From a virus: a DNA stretch of 64,000 bases. Positions 1 through 9,279 of the stretch are shown piece by piece. Numbering within the stretch: the first letter of the stretch is position 1; each line of letters starts with the position of its first letter. A program made the translations under genes and the position numbers. The notes below the pieces were generated by a model that saw only the letters and a list, made by a program, of their open reading frames with translations, did no database searches and was not told the origin of the DNA. The stretch covers positions 62,001 to 126,000 of IMG/VR virus record IMGVR_UViG_3300044712_001937, one strand, 5' to 3'.

Positions 1-2
1 GG

Positions 3-1478
3 GGTGATTCTGAAAATTTTGAAATTGGTATAACTCGACAGGATTTTAAAATTAGAGCTATTTTAATTAATACATTTACTGTTTTTGGCACATCATTTAC
101 TGATAATAATTCTACTCAATGGGGGCAACAGTTTGGTAGTCACGATTATGGTGGAACTTTAGCTGAATTACATTACGTTATTGATTCTCCAAATCAAGCA
201 AATAATATTGATATTAATCAAAAAAGAATCGGAAAAATTACCGAGACAATATATTATTTACCTGAAGATGTTTCAGACGCAACAATTCAGGATTATATCA
301 GTAATAATAAAGATTTAGGAACTTTATATAAAGTACTTGACCCAACAGAATATGCTATATATAAAAATAACGGTGATTTTGTATTTATAATACCTTGTAA
401 TCGTGGTAGAATTTATACTAATGAATTAGGTGTTGAAACTAAAGTATTATCTAATGAAAAAATTGGAGTTTTTGGAGAATTTAAAGGTTTTATTACTTTT
501 GAAATTACTGATGAAGATGTTCCATTTTCACATATAGAAAAAGACCTTGATGAAGGAAGTGGTCAAGCAGATAGTTATTATTGGTATAGAGCAACAAGAT
601 GTAAATTTAAATTTCCACAACATGCTAATAGAGGACAATCATTTATGTATGATGAACCCGGTGGAACTCAAGATTCAGGTGCAATTAAATGGCGTAATGA
701 ACATTTTACTTTTATTGGAAGTAATATATATAGTGTAGCTAAATTTAACCCAACAGTACATAATGGAACAAACCCTTATTATAGTGGAAATCAATTAAAC
801 AATGGATTTTTAAATTCAGATGTTATTAATGAAGTTACTAACTTTGAAAGTTCATTTAGAAGTATAGGTTTATTGTTAAGTAATGATAGTAATATTTTTC
901 CATCTAATATGACACGTAATGATGGTGGTAATATTACAAATGGATATTTTGGTGCAAATTGGATTAATTTTGCAATATACTTTCCACAACCAAGTACATA
1001 TAGAGGTGGTAATTCTCCAGTTTTAGGCGCATATCCTAATTTAGGGACTCCTTATTTAATATATACTCCTTCATTTTTAGCTCAACAATTCTACGGAAAT
1101 TATAATAATAAAACATATAATCCTGTTTATTGTTGGTTTGGTCAATCAAATAATAAACAGTTAATTGGTGCTGATAAAAAAAATACATTTGGATTTGCAC
1201 GTTCAGATTTACATTGGACTGATTTTATTTTAGTACCAACTTCTGATATTAATAAAATTGCAAATTATCAAAGTAAAGGATTTACTGATTCTAATGTTGC
1301 TGGTTTAACTAAAAGTAATTATAAAAATGGTGGAAATTTAAATTCATGCCCAATTACAAGTTATGCAAGATTAAATAATATAAGTACTAATAATCCAGAT
1401 ACTAAATATTATTTTTATAAAGGATTAGGTTTATCAGATTGTTTTAAATATTTGATTTCATTAAACTTATTAAAATAA
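3..1478 (+). CDS. Virion structural protein, 5' end outside window
   Basis: The reading frame is open from base 3 without a stop to 1478 (491 residues visible), so the true start lies upstream of the window. The protein is rich in Asn, Tyr, Gly, Ser and Thr with few charged clusters, as in beta-rich phage tail or fibre proteins. I recognise no catalytic motif. It ends just before a bidirectional terminator and is followed by other virion-like genes on the same strand. Function is inferred only from composition and position. Confidence 0.6.
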   Translation, partial: GDSENFEIGITRQDFKIRAILINTFTVFGTSFTDNNSTQWGQQFGSHDYGGTLAELHYVIDSPNQANNIDINQKRIGKITETIYYLPEDVSDATIQDYISNNKDLGTLYKVLDPTEYAIYKNNGDFVFIIPCNRGRIYTNELGVETKVLSNEKIGVFGEFKGFITFEITDEDVPFSHIEKDLDEGSGQADSYYWYRATRCKFKFPQHANRGQSFMYDEPGGTQDSGAIKWRNEHFTFIGSNIYSVAKFNPTVHNGTNPYYSGNQLNNGFLNSDVINEVTNFESSFRSIGLLLSNDSNIFPSNMTRNDGGNITNGYFGANWINFAIYFPQPSTYRGGNSPVLGAYPNLGTPYLIYTPSFLAQQFYGNYNNKTYNPVYCWFGQSNNKQLIGADKKNTFGFARSDLHWTDFILVPTSDINKIANYQSKGFTDSNVAGLTKSNYKNGGNLNSCPITSYARLNNISTNNPDTKYYFYKGLGLSDCFKYLISLNLLK

Positions 1479-1481
1479 AAA

Positions 1482-1508
1482 AATCCGGTTAAATAACCGG
1501 ATTTTTTA
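1482..1508. terminator. Bidirectional intrinsic terminator
   Basis: AATCCGGTT and AACCGGATT pair around a short AT loop, with an A run on the 5' side and a T run on the 3' side. It can end the upstream plus-strand gene and the convergent minus-strand lipoprotein gene. Confidence 0.85.
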
Positions 1509-1523
1509 TTGTTGCTTTTATCT

Positions 1524-2021
1524 TTATACCTTCTTCAGCGTATATACCGCATTGGCAAGTAATTCCCATCCACCTTGACCACTTGTAGCTGTTACTTTGA
1601 ATATAAGTGTTTTTGTTGCGGAATTGTAACTTTGTACCTGAAATTTAAGTCCATTTTCAATCTCAATTAAATTCTTAGCAGTGTTATATGTGAATTGGAT
1701 TCCCACAAGAGTAACTTCACCACTACAATTATTTGTCCAACCACATCCATTATAATTTGGCGAATAATCAAAATCAAATTTGAATGACATGTTAATGTCA
1801 GATAACCCATCATTACTCAAAGTACCACACTCATAGTAAGTTTTCCCATTTACTGCAACACTTTGGAAATTCCAACTACCTTCTAAAACAGTCTGACTGA
1901 TTATTGGTTTTACGGTTGGCTCATCTGGAGTAGCAACTTCGTCTTTATCCCCACCACAAGAAGAAAAACTTACCATTGCTATTGCGAAAATCGCTACTAA
2001 ATAAAATAATTTTGTTTTCAT
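1524..2021 (-). CDS. Secreted lipoprotein, lipocalin-like
   Basis: 165 residues. The N-terminus has Lys at 2 and 4, a hydrophobic core, then FSSC|GGDKDE: a lipobox with Cys22 followed by Gly-Gly and acidic residues, the pattern Bacteroidetes use to export lipoproteins to the cell surface. The rest (LEGSWNFQSVAVNGK..., ending in VYTLKKV) resembles Bacteroidetes lipocalin-like domains. Its base composition is visibly less AT-rich than neighbouring structural genes, suggesting recent capture from a host. It lies alone on the minus strand between two virion genes. A role in lysogen-free host-surface change or superinfection exclusion is conjecture. Confidence 0.75.
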   Translation of the reverse strand: MKTKLFYLVAIFAIAMVSFSSCGGDKDEVATPDEPTVKPIISQTVLEGSWNFQSVAVNGKTYYECGTLSNDGLSDINMSFKFDFDYSPNYNGCGWTNNCSGEVTLVGIQFTYNTAKNLIEIENGLKFQVQSYNSATKTLIFKVTATSGQGGWELLANAVYTLKKV

Positions 2022-2117
2022 AATTTTTAAAAGTTTTTAAGTTATATCTGTATATACGATTGTTTTAAATAATTGTTACAAATTTTTATTATAAATTTTA
2101 AAGAATTATATAATAAA

Positions 2118-2126
2118 GTATTTATA
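2118..2126 (+). promoter_or_regulatory. Late-type promoter motif GTATTTATA
   Basis: The motif lies 17 bases before the ATG at 2144. It is the same motif seen before most virion genes of the window. Confidence 0.6.
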
Positions 2127-2143
2127 CGTAAAGTATTCATATA

Positions 2144-3304
2144 ATGGAAATATTGTTGAACAGTAGAAAAAATGTTAAATCGATAAATAGTAGCATAACT
2201 AATAAAATAGAGTTTAATAATAGAATAGCTCCTATGTTAGAATATGAAGTACATAATTTATTGAGTGCTACTGATATTTTTGATAATGAAAGAGAAGAAA
2301 ATGTTATTTATCGAATTTATGGTAAAATAAATTATCTATCAATTTTAAATGGAATTAAAAATGCTAATTTATATACTGAAGATTATTTTAAAAAAAATAC
2401 TGATTCTACAATACCTACAAAATCATTATTAAATACTTTTGAATTTTACATATTACGACCACATCATTATGAAAAATTTATAGATAGTAATATTAAATAT
2501 GTAAGATATTTTGAAGTAATTGCAATTCCAAATGATTTTGAATTATTACCTGCTGCATTCTCAACAAATATTTTTGGAGAACAAATATTTGCGTTTAATT
2601 GTACTAAAGATTTTAATGTTACAAATTATTATGATTCTTTTGGATTTCCAGTAACTGAATTATTTTTATATGCAAGATATAAACCGCAAATTATAAATTA
2701 TTCTTCCAGACCTGCAAAAAATGAAGAATTATATAATACAATATGGAAACTAACTGATGATAATTTTTCAAATATAAGTGTGTTGACGACACCAAGTTCA
2801 AATTCATTGTCAATAGGTGATGTTGTATATGGTGATGTTATTGAATATGGTAAAACAGAATTTTTGATTGAAAATTTAATAGAACAAACATACTATATAA
2901 AAACTCCGTATTCACCTAATACAAATGATAATGTAAGATGGAAATATAATCCTTTTATCCCATTGAGATTAAGATATTTTGGAAGTGAAGTATATACTGA
3001 AAATATTAATTCTACTATTTATGATGTGAAAAATACAATACCTAATTACGCAACATCGATAGATAGTTCTGGAAATTATGTTTGGAGAAGGATTTTACCT
3101 CAAGGATATACCGACCCAATAAGTAATGAAGGTGTTGATTATCCTTTTATTAATAAAAGAAGATATTTATTTGCAAATATAGAATTATCAGTTTCAACGG
3201 ATTTAACAGCTAATTCTATTATGACTAATTTACAATTTGCACCACCAACACCAATTGACTCAACTCCATTAACTGAATTAAATAGTTTTAATAAGCCATG
3301 TTAA
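2144..3304 (+). CDS. Virion structural protein, unknown
   Basis: 386 residues, no signal peptide and no catalytic motif that I recognise. Composition (Asn, Tyr, Phe, Ile, Ser) is like the partial protein at the window start. A late motif directly precedes the ATG, and the last codons overlap the next gene by 7 bases, so the two are probably translated together. Likely tail, baseplate or fibre component by context; the exact role is not determinable here. Confidence 0.6.
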   Translation: MEILLNSRKNVKSINSSITNKIEFNNRIAPMLEYEVHNLLSATDIFDNEREENVIYRIYGKINYLSILNGIKNANLYTEDYFKKNTDSTIPTKSLLNTFEFYILRPHHYEKFIDSNIKYVRYFEVIAIPNDFELLPAAFSTNIFGEQIFAFNCTKDFNVTNYYDSFGFPVTELFLYARYKPQIINYSSRPAKNEELYNTIWKLTDDNFSNISVLTTPSSNSLSIGDVVYGDVIEYGKTEFLIENLIEQTYYIKTPYSPNTNDNVRWKYNPFIPLRLRYFGSEVYTENINSTIYDVKNTIPNYATSIDSSGNYVWRRILPQGYTDPISNEGVDYPFINKRRYLFANIELSVSTDLTANSIMTNLQFAPPTPIDSTPLTELNSFNKPC

Positions 3305-4128
3305 TTAAAGAACAAATAAAATTAAATTATAACGATATGAATTTAAAGTTTAACTTAAATTCAAATACTGACTTAACTGGATATCAACAAGAAATTGATA
3401 AATATACGACTACTAAAAGTGATAATTTAATTAATCCTATTAATGATTTAGAAATTAAAAGATTTAAGCTAAGTAAATATACTGAAATTTTTTTCTATTT
3501 TAACAATAATGGTTCATATGGGAATAATTATATTAATGCTGGTTTTTCTCAAACTGAAATAAATAGTAATGCATCAACGATTTTAAATAGTTTTTACATA
3601 TTAGATGTTTATGATTCATATAATCAATATAATCAAAATAAATTAGGTGTAATATACATGACTAAAATTTATCAAAATATAAATAATGGTATCGTTACTT
3701 ACACAACATTGCCCACTTATTATATTAATGATGGGTCAAGTCAATTTTATTATTTAAACTTACCTAAATATTATTTAAATCAGTTTACAGGTAATACAAT
3801 TTCAATATATGGTAAATTTAGTTTTTTTCAAGCTAAAGATGGTGTATTAAAACCATTTTATAATGATTTTAATAAAAATATACCAATGAATCCTATTTTT
3901 GAGTATGTTAAAATCGATGTTGATTTAGTTAATAAAACTTGGAATTTTAATGATTATACCAATAATAAAGGTAACTTATTAACTTTTTATGAAATTGCTA
4001 CATCAACAAGCAATAATAATTATGTAGATAAAATTAATAGTGATATTGAAACAATTGACGATGTTAAACCTGTATATCCTATAGAAAATAATTTTGATTA
4101 TACTACTGGTGATTATAAAACAGTATAA
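3298..4128 (+). CDS. Virion structural protein, unknown
   Basis: 276 residues; the ATG lies inside the end of the upstream gene. Strongly Asn/Tyr/Asp rich (for example FFYFNNNGSYGNNYINAGF), with no recognisable enzymatic motif. It ends overlapping by 16 bases the convergent gp15-like gene. Context suggests a partner of the upstream virion protein. Function unknown. Confidence 0.6.
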   Translation: MLIKEQIKLNYNDMNLKFNLNSNTDLTGYQQEIDKYTTTKSDNLINPINDLEIKRFKLSKYTEIFFYFNNNGSYGNNYINAGFSQTEINSNASTILNSFYILDVYDSYNQYNQNKLGVIYMTKIYQNINNGIVTYTTLPTYYINDGSSQFYYLNLPKYYLNQFTGNTISIYGKFSFFQAKDGVLKPFYNDFNKNIPMNPIFEYVKIDVDLVNKTWNFNDYTNNKGNLLTFYEIATSTSNNNYVDKINSDIETIDDVKPVYPIENNFDYTTGDYKTV

Positions 4129-4877
4129 CCGAATTTTGGTTTTCTTGTAGTTTTAACTATTTCAAATTCTTTTTCATCTTGAATAAAAGCAAGTGCTTTA
4201 AGCGTATATTTTGAAACAAAAAATCTATCTCCATCAATATTTTCAATTGGATTAGATTCATTTAAACCTTCAAGAAGTAATGGAATCGGATTGCCTTTAA
4301 TAAATAAATATTCTTGTCGTGATGCAAAATTAGTTACAATTTGTTCATCATATAAATTCACATCTTCTCTATATTTTGTAAATAATGATACTTCATATGT
4401 TAAATCAACATTCACAGGTTCAGGCATTCTAAATTGTAAATATATTGTTTGTCCATTATCTAAAATTGGTACATTTAAATATCTAAATTTTCTACCTTGA
4501 GCAACTCGCCATTTACCACCTAATCTTGTTCCAGCTTCTTTATTTGTTCGTCTTACTGTAATATATGGAGTTGGAACATTATTATCGTTATCTGTAAATC
4601 TCCACGTTTTTGAAAATTCTCCCCATCTATCATTTTCTAAATAAAATGTAGGTACTAAATTATTATCAATTACTAATTTCATACCATCAAGATTCACATA
4701 ATCAAACACTGATTGGTCAATATCTTCAAATAATATAGTTCTTGGTAGATATTTAGTTTTAACGTCAGTTTGACGCATTAATTCTTCAATTCTATCCATT
4801 CCATATTCTAAGAAATTAGTTCCAACAGCAGGTGGATTAATATCCAAAGTTATTTTAGATTTTTTAGGAAGTGCCAT
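4113..4877 (-). CDS. Tail sheath stabiliser / tail completion protein, gp15-like
   Basis: 254 residues. The central-to-C-terminal part (LTYEVSLFTKYREDVNLYDEQIV, later IENIDGDRFFVSKYTLKALAF) follows the order and spacing of T4 gp15 (YELSIFTRYEDD...VEQIL, later IDGDNLS...WSLTFEVNG). In T4 this protein caps the tail and joins it to the neck. A late-type motif precedes the start, and the neck-like genes at 10.5-12.2 kb are on the same strand. The identification is by remembered motif similarity, not alignment. Confidence 0.6.
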   Translation of the reverse strand: MALPKKSKITLDINPPAVGTNFLEYGMDRIEELMRQTDVKTKYLPRTILFEDIDQSVFDYVNLDGMKLVIDNNLVPTFYLENDRWGEFSKTWRFTDNDNNVPTPYITVRRTNKEAGTRLGGKWRVAQGRKFRYLNVPILDNGQTIYLQFRMPEPVNVDLTYEVSLFTKYREDVNLYDEQIVTNFASRQEYLFIKGNPIPLLLEGLNESNPIENIDGDRFFVSKYTLKALAFIQDEKEFEIVKTTRKPKFGYTVL

Positions 4878-4898
4878 TTATATTTTTTATGTATTTTA

Positions 4899-4907
4899 TA
4901 TAAATAC
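4899..4907 (-). promoter_or_regulatory. Late-type promoter motif GTATTTATA
   Basis: Read on the minus strand, GTATTTATA lies 21 bases before the start at 4877. Confidence 0.6.
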
Positions 4908-4908
4908 C

Positions 4909-4940
4909 TTTGACTTTAATATTTTTATTATATATATTTG
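4909..4940 (+). promoter_or_regulatory. Host-type (Bacteroidetes sigma) early promoter
   Basis: TTTG at 4909-4912, a 20-base spacer, then TATATTTG at 4933-4940, matching the Bacteroidetes TTTG/TAnnTTTG consensus. It stands before the plus-strand operon of nucleotide-metabolism genes beginning at 4962. Confidence 0.7.
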
Positions 4941-4961
4941 CTTACTTAATATTTTATCTAA

Positions 4962-5321
4962 ATGCTTGTAGAACGTAAAGAATATAAAGAAGAAGATGGG
5001 TCAATTGGATATATAGAATCAATATTTAAATCAGATAACGTTCTTAAATCAACATATTTTCCAAAAATGCAAAGATTATATATTGCATTTGGTAGAGGTG
5101 ATACTTATTCTTATGGAAATGTAACTCCAGAAATGTATGATGAATTTGAAAAGATTGATTCACAAGGTAAATATTTTTATAAAAATCTAAATAAAAATAT
5201 TAAATATCCATCACGTAAAGAATTTACATTATATCCAAATGAAGTGAAAGACTTGAAAGAAGTTGTTGAAGAATATAAAAATAATATTGAAGAAAATTAT
5301 GATGAAGATGGAGACGAATAA
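4962..5321 (+). CDS. KTSC-domain protein
   Basis: 119 residues. The region from STYFPKMQRLYIAFGRGDTYSYGNVTPEMYDEF to GKYFYKNLNKNIKYP fits the KTSC fold: a short beta-rich domain with x-V-x-F-x-x-G-x-x-Y-x-Y and a closing Y(F)xxxI. Such proteins occur in many phages and lysyl-tRNA synthetases; their role is unclear. The acidic tail overlaps the next ORF. First gene after a host-type promoter. Confidence 0.7.
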   Translation: MLVERKEYKEEDGSIGYIESIFKSDNVLKSTYFPKMQRLYIAFGRGDTYSYGNVTPEMYDEFEKIDSQGKYFYKNLNKNIKYPSRKEFTLYPNEVKDLKEVVEEYKNNIEENYDEDGDE

Positions 5322-5583
5322 TATTATTAATATTCTTAAACAAGCATTGAAATTTTATGCAAATGAAAATAATTATTCAGATGGTGGTGATGTTGCTTCT
5401 ATTGATTTAGATAAAGGTAATCATGCAAGATTTGCATTAGAACAAGCAAAAAAAATTGAAGATATTATGGATAATGCTGAAGATGAATTTGTGAAAAATA
5501 TTTCGAATGATATTGAAATGAATGTTGATAGTGACAAAATAATAAATTTAATCGAAAAATATAAAAATGATAACGGAATTTGA
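5308..5583 (+). CDS. Small conserved phage protein, unknown
   Basis: 91 residues from the ATG at 5308 (METNNIINILKQALKFYANENNY), which overlaps the end of the KTSC gene. Two earlier in-frame ATGs lie in the overlap and would add basic residues that look unlike a real N-terminus. The ALKFYANENNY segment recurs in many phage hypotheticals. Mostly helical and acidic; no known function. Confidence 0.6.
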   Translation: METNNIINILKQALKFYANENNYSDGGDVASIDLDKGNHARFALEQAKKIEDIMDNAEDEFVKNISNDIEMNVDSDKIINLIEKYKNDNGI

Positions 5584-5941
5584 TGAATATCAAAAAGAAG
5601 CTATCTCAATGAGAGTTTCTTTAGAAAGATTTAAAGAAAATAATCCGGATTTACCTGAAAATGTGTTAAAAATAATGGCACTTACTTATGATGGATTAGG
5701 TTTAGGTGAGGCTGGTGAAGTTCAAGGTAAAATTAAGAAAATTATCAGAGATAATGGTGGAATAATTTCTGAAGATAATGTAAATGAATTAGTTGGCGAG
5801 ATGGGAGATACTCTATGGTATTTGGCATCTATGTGTGATATTCTTGGAATAACACTAAGCGAAGTTGCTGATTATAATATTGAAAAATTAAGGTCAAGAA
5901 TCCGTAGAGGAACTATGCATGGAAGCGGAGATAATCGATAA
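5567..5941 (+). CDS. MazG-like nucleotide pyrophosphohydrolase
   Basis: 124 residues. GEAGEVQGKIKKIIRD and the following ELVGEMGDTLWYLASMCDILG carry the paired ExxE and ExxD metal-binding pattern of the all-alpha NTP pyrophosphatase family; the ending LRSRIRRGTMHGSGDNR is typical of phage MazG-like proteins. It would hydrolyse NTPs or (p)ppGpp-like nucleotides and so shape the nucleotide pool or the starvation signal. It overlaps the upstream gene by 17 bases and sits in the early operon with dUTPase and ThyA. Confidence 0.9.
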   Translation: MITEFDEYQKEAISMRVSLERFKENNPDLPENVLKIMALTYDGLGLGEAGEVQGKIKKIIRDNGGIISEDNVNELVGEMGDTLWYLASMCDILGITLSEVADYNIEKLRSRIRRGTMHGSGDNR

Positions 5942-5987
5942 ATTATGAAAATAGTATTGTGTTTATTGATTTTTTCAATCGTACCGA

Positions 5988-5996
5988 GTATTTATA
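5988..5996 (+). promoter_or_regulatory. Late-type motif before HNH gene
   Basis: GTATTTATA lies 17 bases before the ATG at 6014, inside a longer open frame. It supports 6014 as the start. Confidence 0.5.
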
Positions 5997-6013
5997 TAAA
6001 AAATATAAATATT

Positions 6014-6655
6014 ATGGTATTAAAGAATTGTTTAAATTGTAATAAAGAATTTTCAGTCGTTGATAGTAGAATTAATTCTGCTAAATATTGCTCAAAAGAA
6101 TGTGAAGGAAATTTTAAAAAAGGCGAAAATAATACAATATGTACAGAATGTGGTAAATCTTTTCATTTAAAAGAGTCACAAAAAAAACGTCATAAAAGAA
6201 CTCATGGATATTTTTGTTCTACTACTTGTGTTGCCAATTTTAGAAAAAAAGCATATTTGGGTGATAATAATCCTAATTTTAGGAATGCCGAAAGAGACGA
6301 TGGATATTTATTAGATAGATTACCTAAATTTGGTAGAATTAAATTACATCATAAAGTTGTTTTTGAACTTTTAGATATCGATAAAATACCTAAAAAATAT
6401 TGTATACATCATCGAGATTGTGAAATTGATAATAATGATAAAGAAAATTTAGTATTAATTTCATTAAGTGACCATAGATGGTTACATAAAAATTTTGGAA
6501 ATGCTACACTATGGGCATATAATAATAATAAAGTATCTTTAGAAGAATTATGTACATGGTGCAAAAATCCAGAAAAAGCACGTAGTTTATTACCATTAAA
6601 TATTATTAAACAAAAAGAAGATAAGTCTTATGAAAATTTTTATCAAGTATCATAA
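6014..6655 (+). CDS. HNH homing endonuclease with zinc fingers
   Basis: 213 residues from the ATG at 6014, chosen because a late-type motif lies at normal distance before it. N-terminal zinc fingers: CLNCNKEF...YCSKEC and CTECGKSF...FCSTTC. The HNH core is KLHHKVVFELL...CIHHRDCEIDNNDKENLVLISLSDHRWLH. These site-specific nucleases spread by cutting uninterrupted alleles. It is a free-standing insertion in the early operon, between MazG and dUTPase, and its end overlaps the dUTPase start. Confidence 0.85.
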   Translation: MVLKNCLNCNKEFSVVDSRINSAKYCSKECEGNFKKGENNTICTECGKSFHLKESQKKRHKRTHGYFCSTTCVANFRKKAYLGDNNPNFRNAERDDGYLLDRLPKFGRIKLHHKVVFELLDIDKIPKKYCIHHRDCEIDNNDKENLVLISLSDHRWLHKNFGNATLWAYNNNKVSLEELCTWCKNPEKARSLLPLNIIKQKEDKSYENFYQVS

Positions 6656-7103
6656 TCCAATTTGTAAATTAGAATCCTTCGGTAATTGGATTGATTTAAA
6701 GTCTGCTGAAAATGTTGAAATTAAACAATTTGAAAATAAATTAATTTCATTAGGTGTTTCAATGAAACTTCCAAAATATTTTCAAGGAAATATTGTTCCA
6801 AGAAGTGGAACTTATAATAAATATTTTGTAATTCAAGGTAATCATTATGGAGTTGTGGATGGGGGTGATGATAAATCTGATGGTTATTCTGGAAATAATG
6901 ATATTTGGAAATTTAATGCAATTGCAATTAAAAATACTAAAATATCTGAAGGTGATAGAATATGCCAATTTGAAATAAAACCTATAATGAAAGCTCCTTG
7001 GTATGTTAAATTAAAATGGATATTTACTTCTAAAATAGATTTTATTGAAGTAGATGATTTAAAATGTAATGATAGAGGTGGTTTCGGACATTCCGGAAAA
7101 TAA
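6630..7103 (+). CDS. dut: dUTPase (dUTP diphosphatase)
   Basis: 157 residues. Contains the trimeric dUTPase motifs: motif 2 PRSGTYNKYFVIQ, motif 3 GNHYGVVDGGDD, motif 4 GDRICQFEIKPI and the C-terminal P-loop-like RGGFGHSGK. It converts dUTP to dUMP, keeping uracil out of phage DNA and feeding the ThyA encoded 1 kb downstream. The ATG lies in the end of the HNH gene. Confidence 0.9.
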   Translation: MKIFIKYHNPICKLESFGNWIDLKSAENVEIKQFENKLISLGVSMKLPKYFQGNIVPRSGTYNKYFVIQGNHYGVVDGGDDKSDGYSGNNDIWKFNAIAIKNTKISEGDRICQFEIKPIMKAPWYVKLKWIFTSKIDFIEVDDLKCNDRGGFGHSGK

Positions 7104-7128
7104 TTAAATTATAAAAAATAAATATAAT

Positions 7129-7389
7129 ATGTTAGATGATAAATTAATAACATGGAAACATATGGATGTTAAAGCTATTGAAAATGCTTATGATAAAATA
7201 CATCCATTAATTTCAGGAGATTATCCTGATTCTAAAACCAGAAATAAATTAATAAAATTATTAGAAGCATTTCTTCCTGATTATAATTTTAAATGTGATG
7301 AAGAAAATAATCCCCCTAATGTTGTTAATTCAGGAAATATTGTGGTTAATGTGAGTAAAAATAATGAATATATTAATATAATTTTTTAA
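7129..7389 (+). CDS. Hypothetical protein
   Basis: 86 residues. Helical N-terminal two thirds (DKLITWKHMDVKAIENAYDKIHPLI...KLIKLLEAFLPDYNF) and a short polar tail. No known motif. In the same transcription direction and 25 bases after dUTPase, so presumably part of the early operon. Confidence 0.55.
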   Translation: MLDDKLITWKHMDVKAIENAYDKIHPLISGDYPDSKTRNKLIKLLEAFLPDYNFKCDEENNPPNVVNSGNIVVNVSKNNEYINIIF

Positions 7390-7391
7390 AT

Positions 7392-8111
7392 ATGAATATT
7401 ATTGAATTAAATAGATATCAATTTGAAGAAATATATTTTAGATTAACGGATTATGTTAATCCTATGTGGTCGAATATTTCTTATGATGAATGTGCAGAAT
7501 CCGCTTTAAAATATATTGAAGATAATTCATTATTAAATAATATTTCTGAAATGAATAAATTGGATGATGGGTATAAATTAATTAAATATTTAAATAATTT
7601 AAACGCATTTCATTCAATATATATAACACCCAATAAAAAAAGAATATTTTATGAAGGAGTTATGCCTTATAGATTTATTAATGAAATAAAGTTTCCTGAT
7701 AATTTTAATTTATCTGAAATTGATATTCAATTTTTATGTAAAAAATATAATTTAACTACATCTAAAGTAGATTTTGACTTATTTAAAATCTCTATTGGAG
7801 TTATTGCTGAAACAACTGAAGATTTTCAAAATTATGTTGATTCATTAGTTGGTGATAATTATAATAGAAAAACATCAAGATATGGGAAGTATACTAATAC
7901 TGATAAATTTACATATCATTGTATTTCAAAAGCAATACATTTATGTGGAATAACAGTTAAAGATGTACTTATAACTGAAAATGCTTATAAAAATAAAGAA
8001 ATAAATAAAATTATTGAAATAATAAAACCAACAATGTATCCATTGTCACCTGAAAAAGCAAAAGAAATTAAAGAAAATTTTGAAACATTAATTAATAAAC
8101 ATAAACAATGA
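7392..8111 (+). CDS. Hypothetical protein in the early operon
   Basis: 239 residues, soluble, mixed helix and strand; one short motif-like segment RKTSRYGKYTNTDKF but nothing I can tie to a family. Tightly coupled: it starts 2 bases after the previous stop and its own stop overlaps the ThyA start by 4 bases (ATGA), so it is co-translated with the thymidylate synthase. Confidence 0.6.
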   Translation: MNIIELNRYQFEEIYFRLTDYVNPMWSNISYDECAESALKYIEDNSLLNNISEMNKLDDGYKLIKYLNNLNAFHSIYITPNKKRIFYEGVMPYRFINEIKFPDNFNLSEIDIQFLCKKYNLTTSKVDFDLFKISIGVIAETTEDFQNYVDSLVGDNYNRKTSRYGKYTNTDKFTYHCISKAIHLCGITVKDVLITENAYKNKEINKIIEIIKPTMYPLSPEKAKEIKENFETLINKHKQ

Positions 8112-9271
8112 AACAATATTTAGATTTATTACAAAACATCATAGATAATGGTGTTGAAAAAGAATCCGGAAGAGCTAACATGGCAAATACTATTGGAATT
8201 TCTAATGGTATAATACGAATGAATTTACAAGATGGATTTCCATTGCTTACTACAAAGAAAATGTATTTAAAAGGCGTTATTCATGAATTATTATGGTTTC
8301 TTCGTGGTGACACTAACATTAAATATCTTGTAGATAATAATGTTAATATCTGGAATGATGATGCATATCGTTGGTATTTAACTTTATTAAATAAAAGGCA
8401 AAAAGAATTAGAAGGTTCATCAATTGAATTGGTTAAATTAACACAAGATGAATTTATAAATTGTGTTAAAAATTTTGATTCTATTTATGAAGATAAAATA
8501 AAATATATGATTTATTCTCATCACCCTGATGAGTTTCAACCTGTATTATCTATGCTATCTCATTTATTCGAATATGAATATCGTTTGGGTGACCTTGGGA
8601 AAGTTTATGGATATCAATGGAGAAATCAAAATGGTGTTGACCAAGTTAAAGAAGTACTTGACAATTTAAAAAATAATCCATATAGTCGTTATCATATTAT
8701 TGATGGTTGGAATAAAGCTGATTTTAATGAAATGGCATTACCTCCTTGTCATTTATTATATCAATTTATAGTTAGACCGTTAAGTTTTAAAGAAAGAAGA
8801 GATTTAGCACATAAATATGCTATTGATAATAATTTATTTCCATTAGCTATTGATGCTTTTGGAAATAAAGGAATTCCTGAATATATGAATACTATTGATG
8901 AAACAGGATGGAATATTCCTAAATTCTATCTTGATTTAAATATGTATCAACGTAGCTGTGATACTGCACTTGGTGTTCCGTTTAATATAGCATCTATGTC
9001 GTTATTACTTATGTTATTTGCTAAAGTAAATAATATGATTCCGGGGGTTTCTACATGGATTGGTGGTGATACTCATTTATATGTAAATCATATTGAAAAT
9101 ATTAAAGAACAAATAAACAGAGAACCATTTAAATTACCAAGTTTGAATATAAATAAAGAAATTAAAAATCTTGAAGATATTCTTAATTTAACTATCAATG
9201 ATTTCGAATTAGTAGGGTATGAATCGCATCCTGCAATTAAATTTGAACTATTTACTGGTTTAAAAAAATAA
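8108..9271 (+). CDS. thyA: Thymidylate synthase
   Basis: 387 residues, longer than the usual ~265. The active-site Cys is in LPPCHLLYQF; the dUMP-binding RSCDTALGVPFNIASM and the C-terminal DTHLYVNHIENIKEQINREP are all present. It makes dTMP from dUMP with methylenetetrahydrofolate. Two additions explain the size: about 60 residues after NDDAYRWYL and about 50 residues between QFIVRP and LDLNMYQRSCD. It works with dUTPase and MazG of the same operon. Confidence 0.95.
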   Translation: MKQYLDLLQNIIDNGVEKESGRANMANTIGISNGIIRMNLQDGFPLLTTKKMYLKGVIHELLWFLRGDTNIKYLVDNNVNIWNDDAYRWYLTLLNKRQKELEGSSIELVKLTQDEFINCVKNFDSIYEDKIKYMIYSHHPDEFQPVLSMLSHLFEYEYRLGDLGKVYGYQWRNQNGVDQVKEVLDNLKNNPYSRYHIIDGWNKADFNEMALPPCHLLYQFIVRPLSFKERRDLAHKYAIDNNLFPLAIDAFGNKGIPEYMNTIDETGWNIPKFYLDLNMYQRSCDTALGVPFNIASMSLLLMLFAKVNNMIPGVSTWIGGDTHLYVNHIENIKEQINREPFKLPSLNINKEIKNLEDILNLTINDFELVGYESHPAIKFELFTGLKK

Positions 9272-9279
9272 AAACTTGA

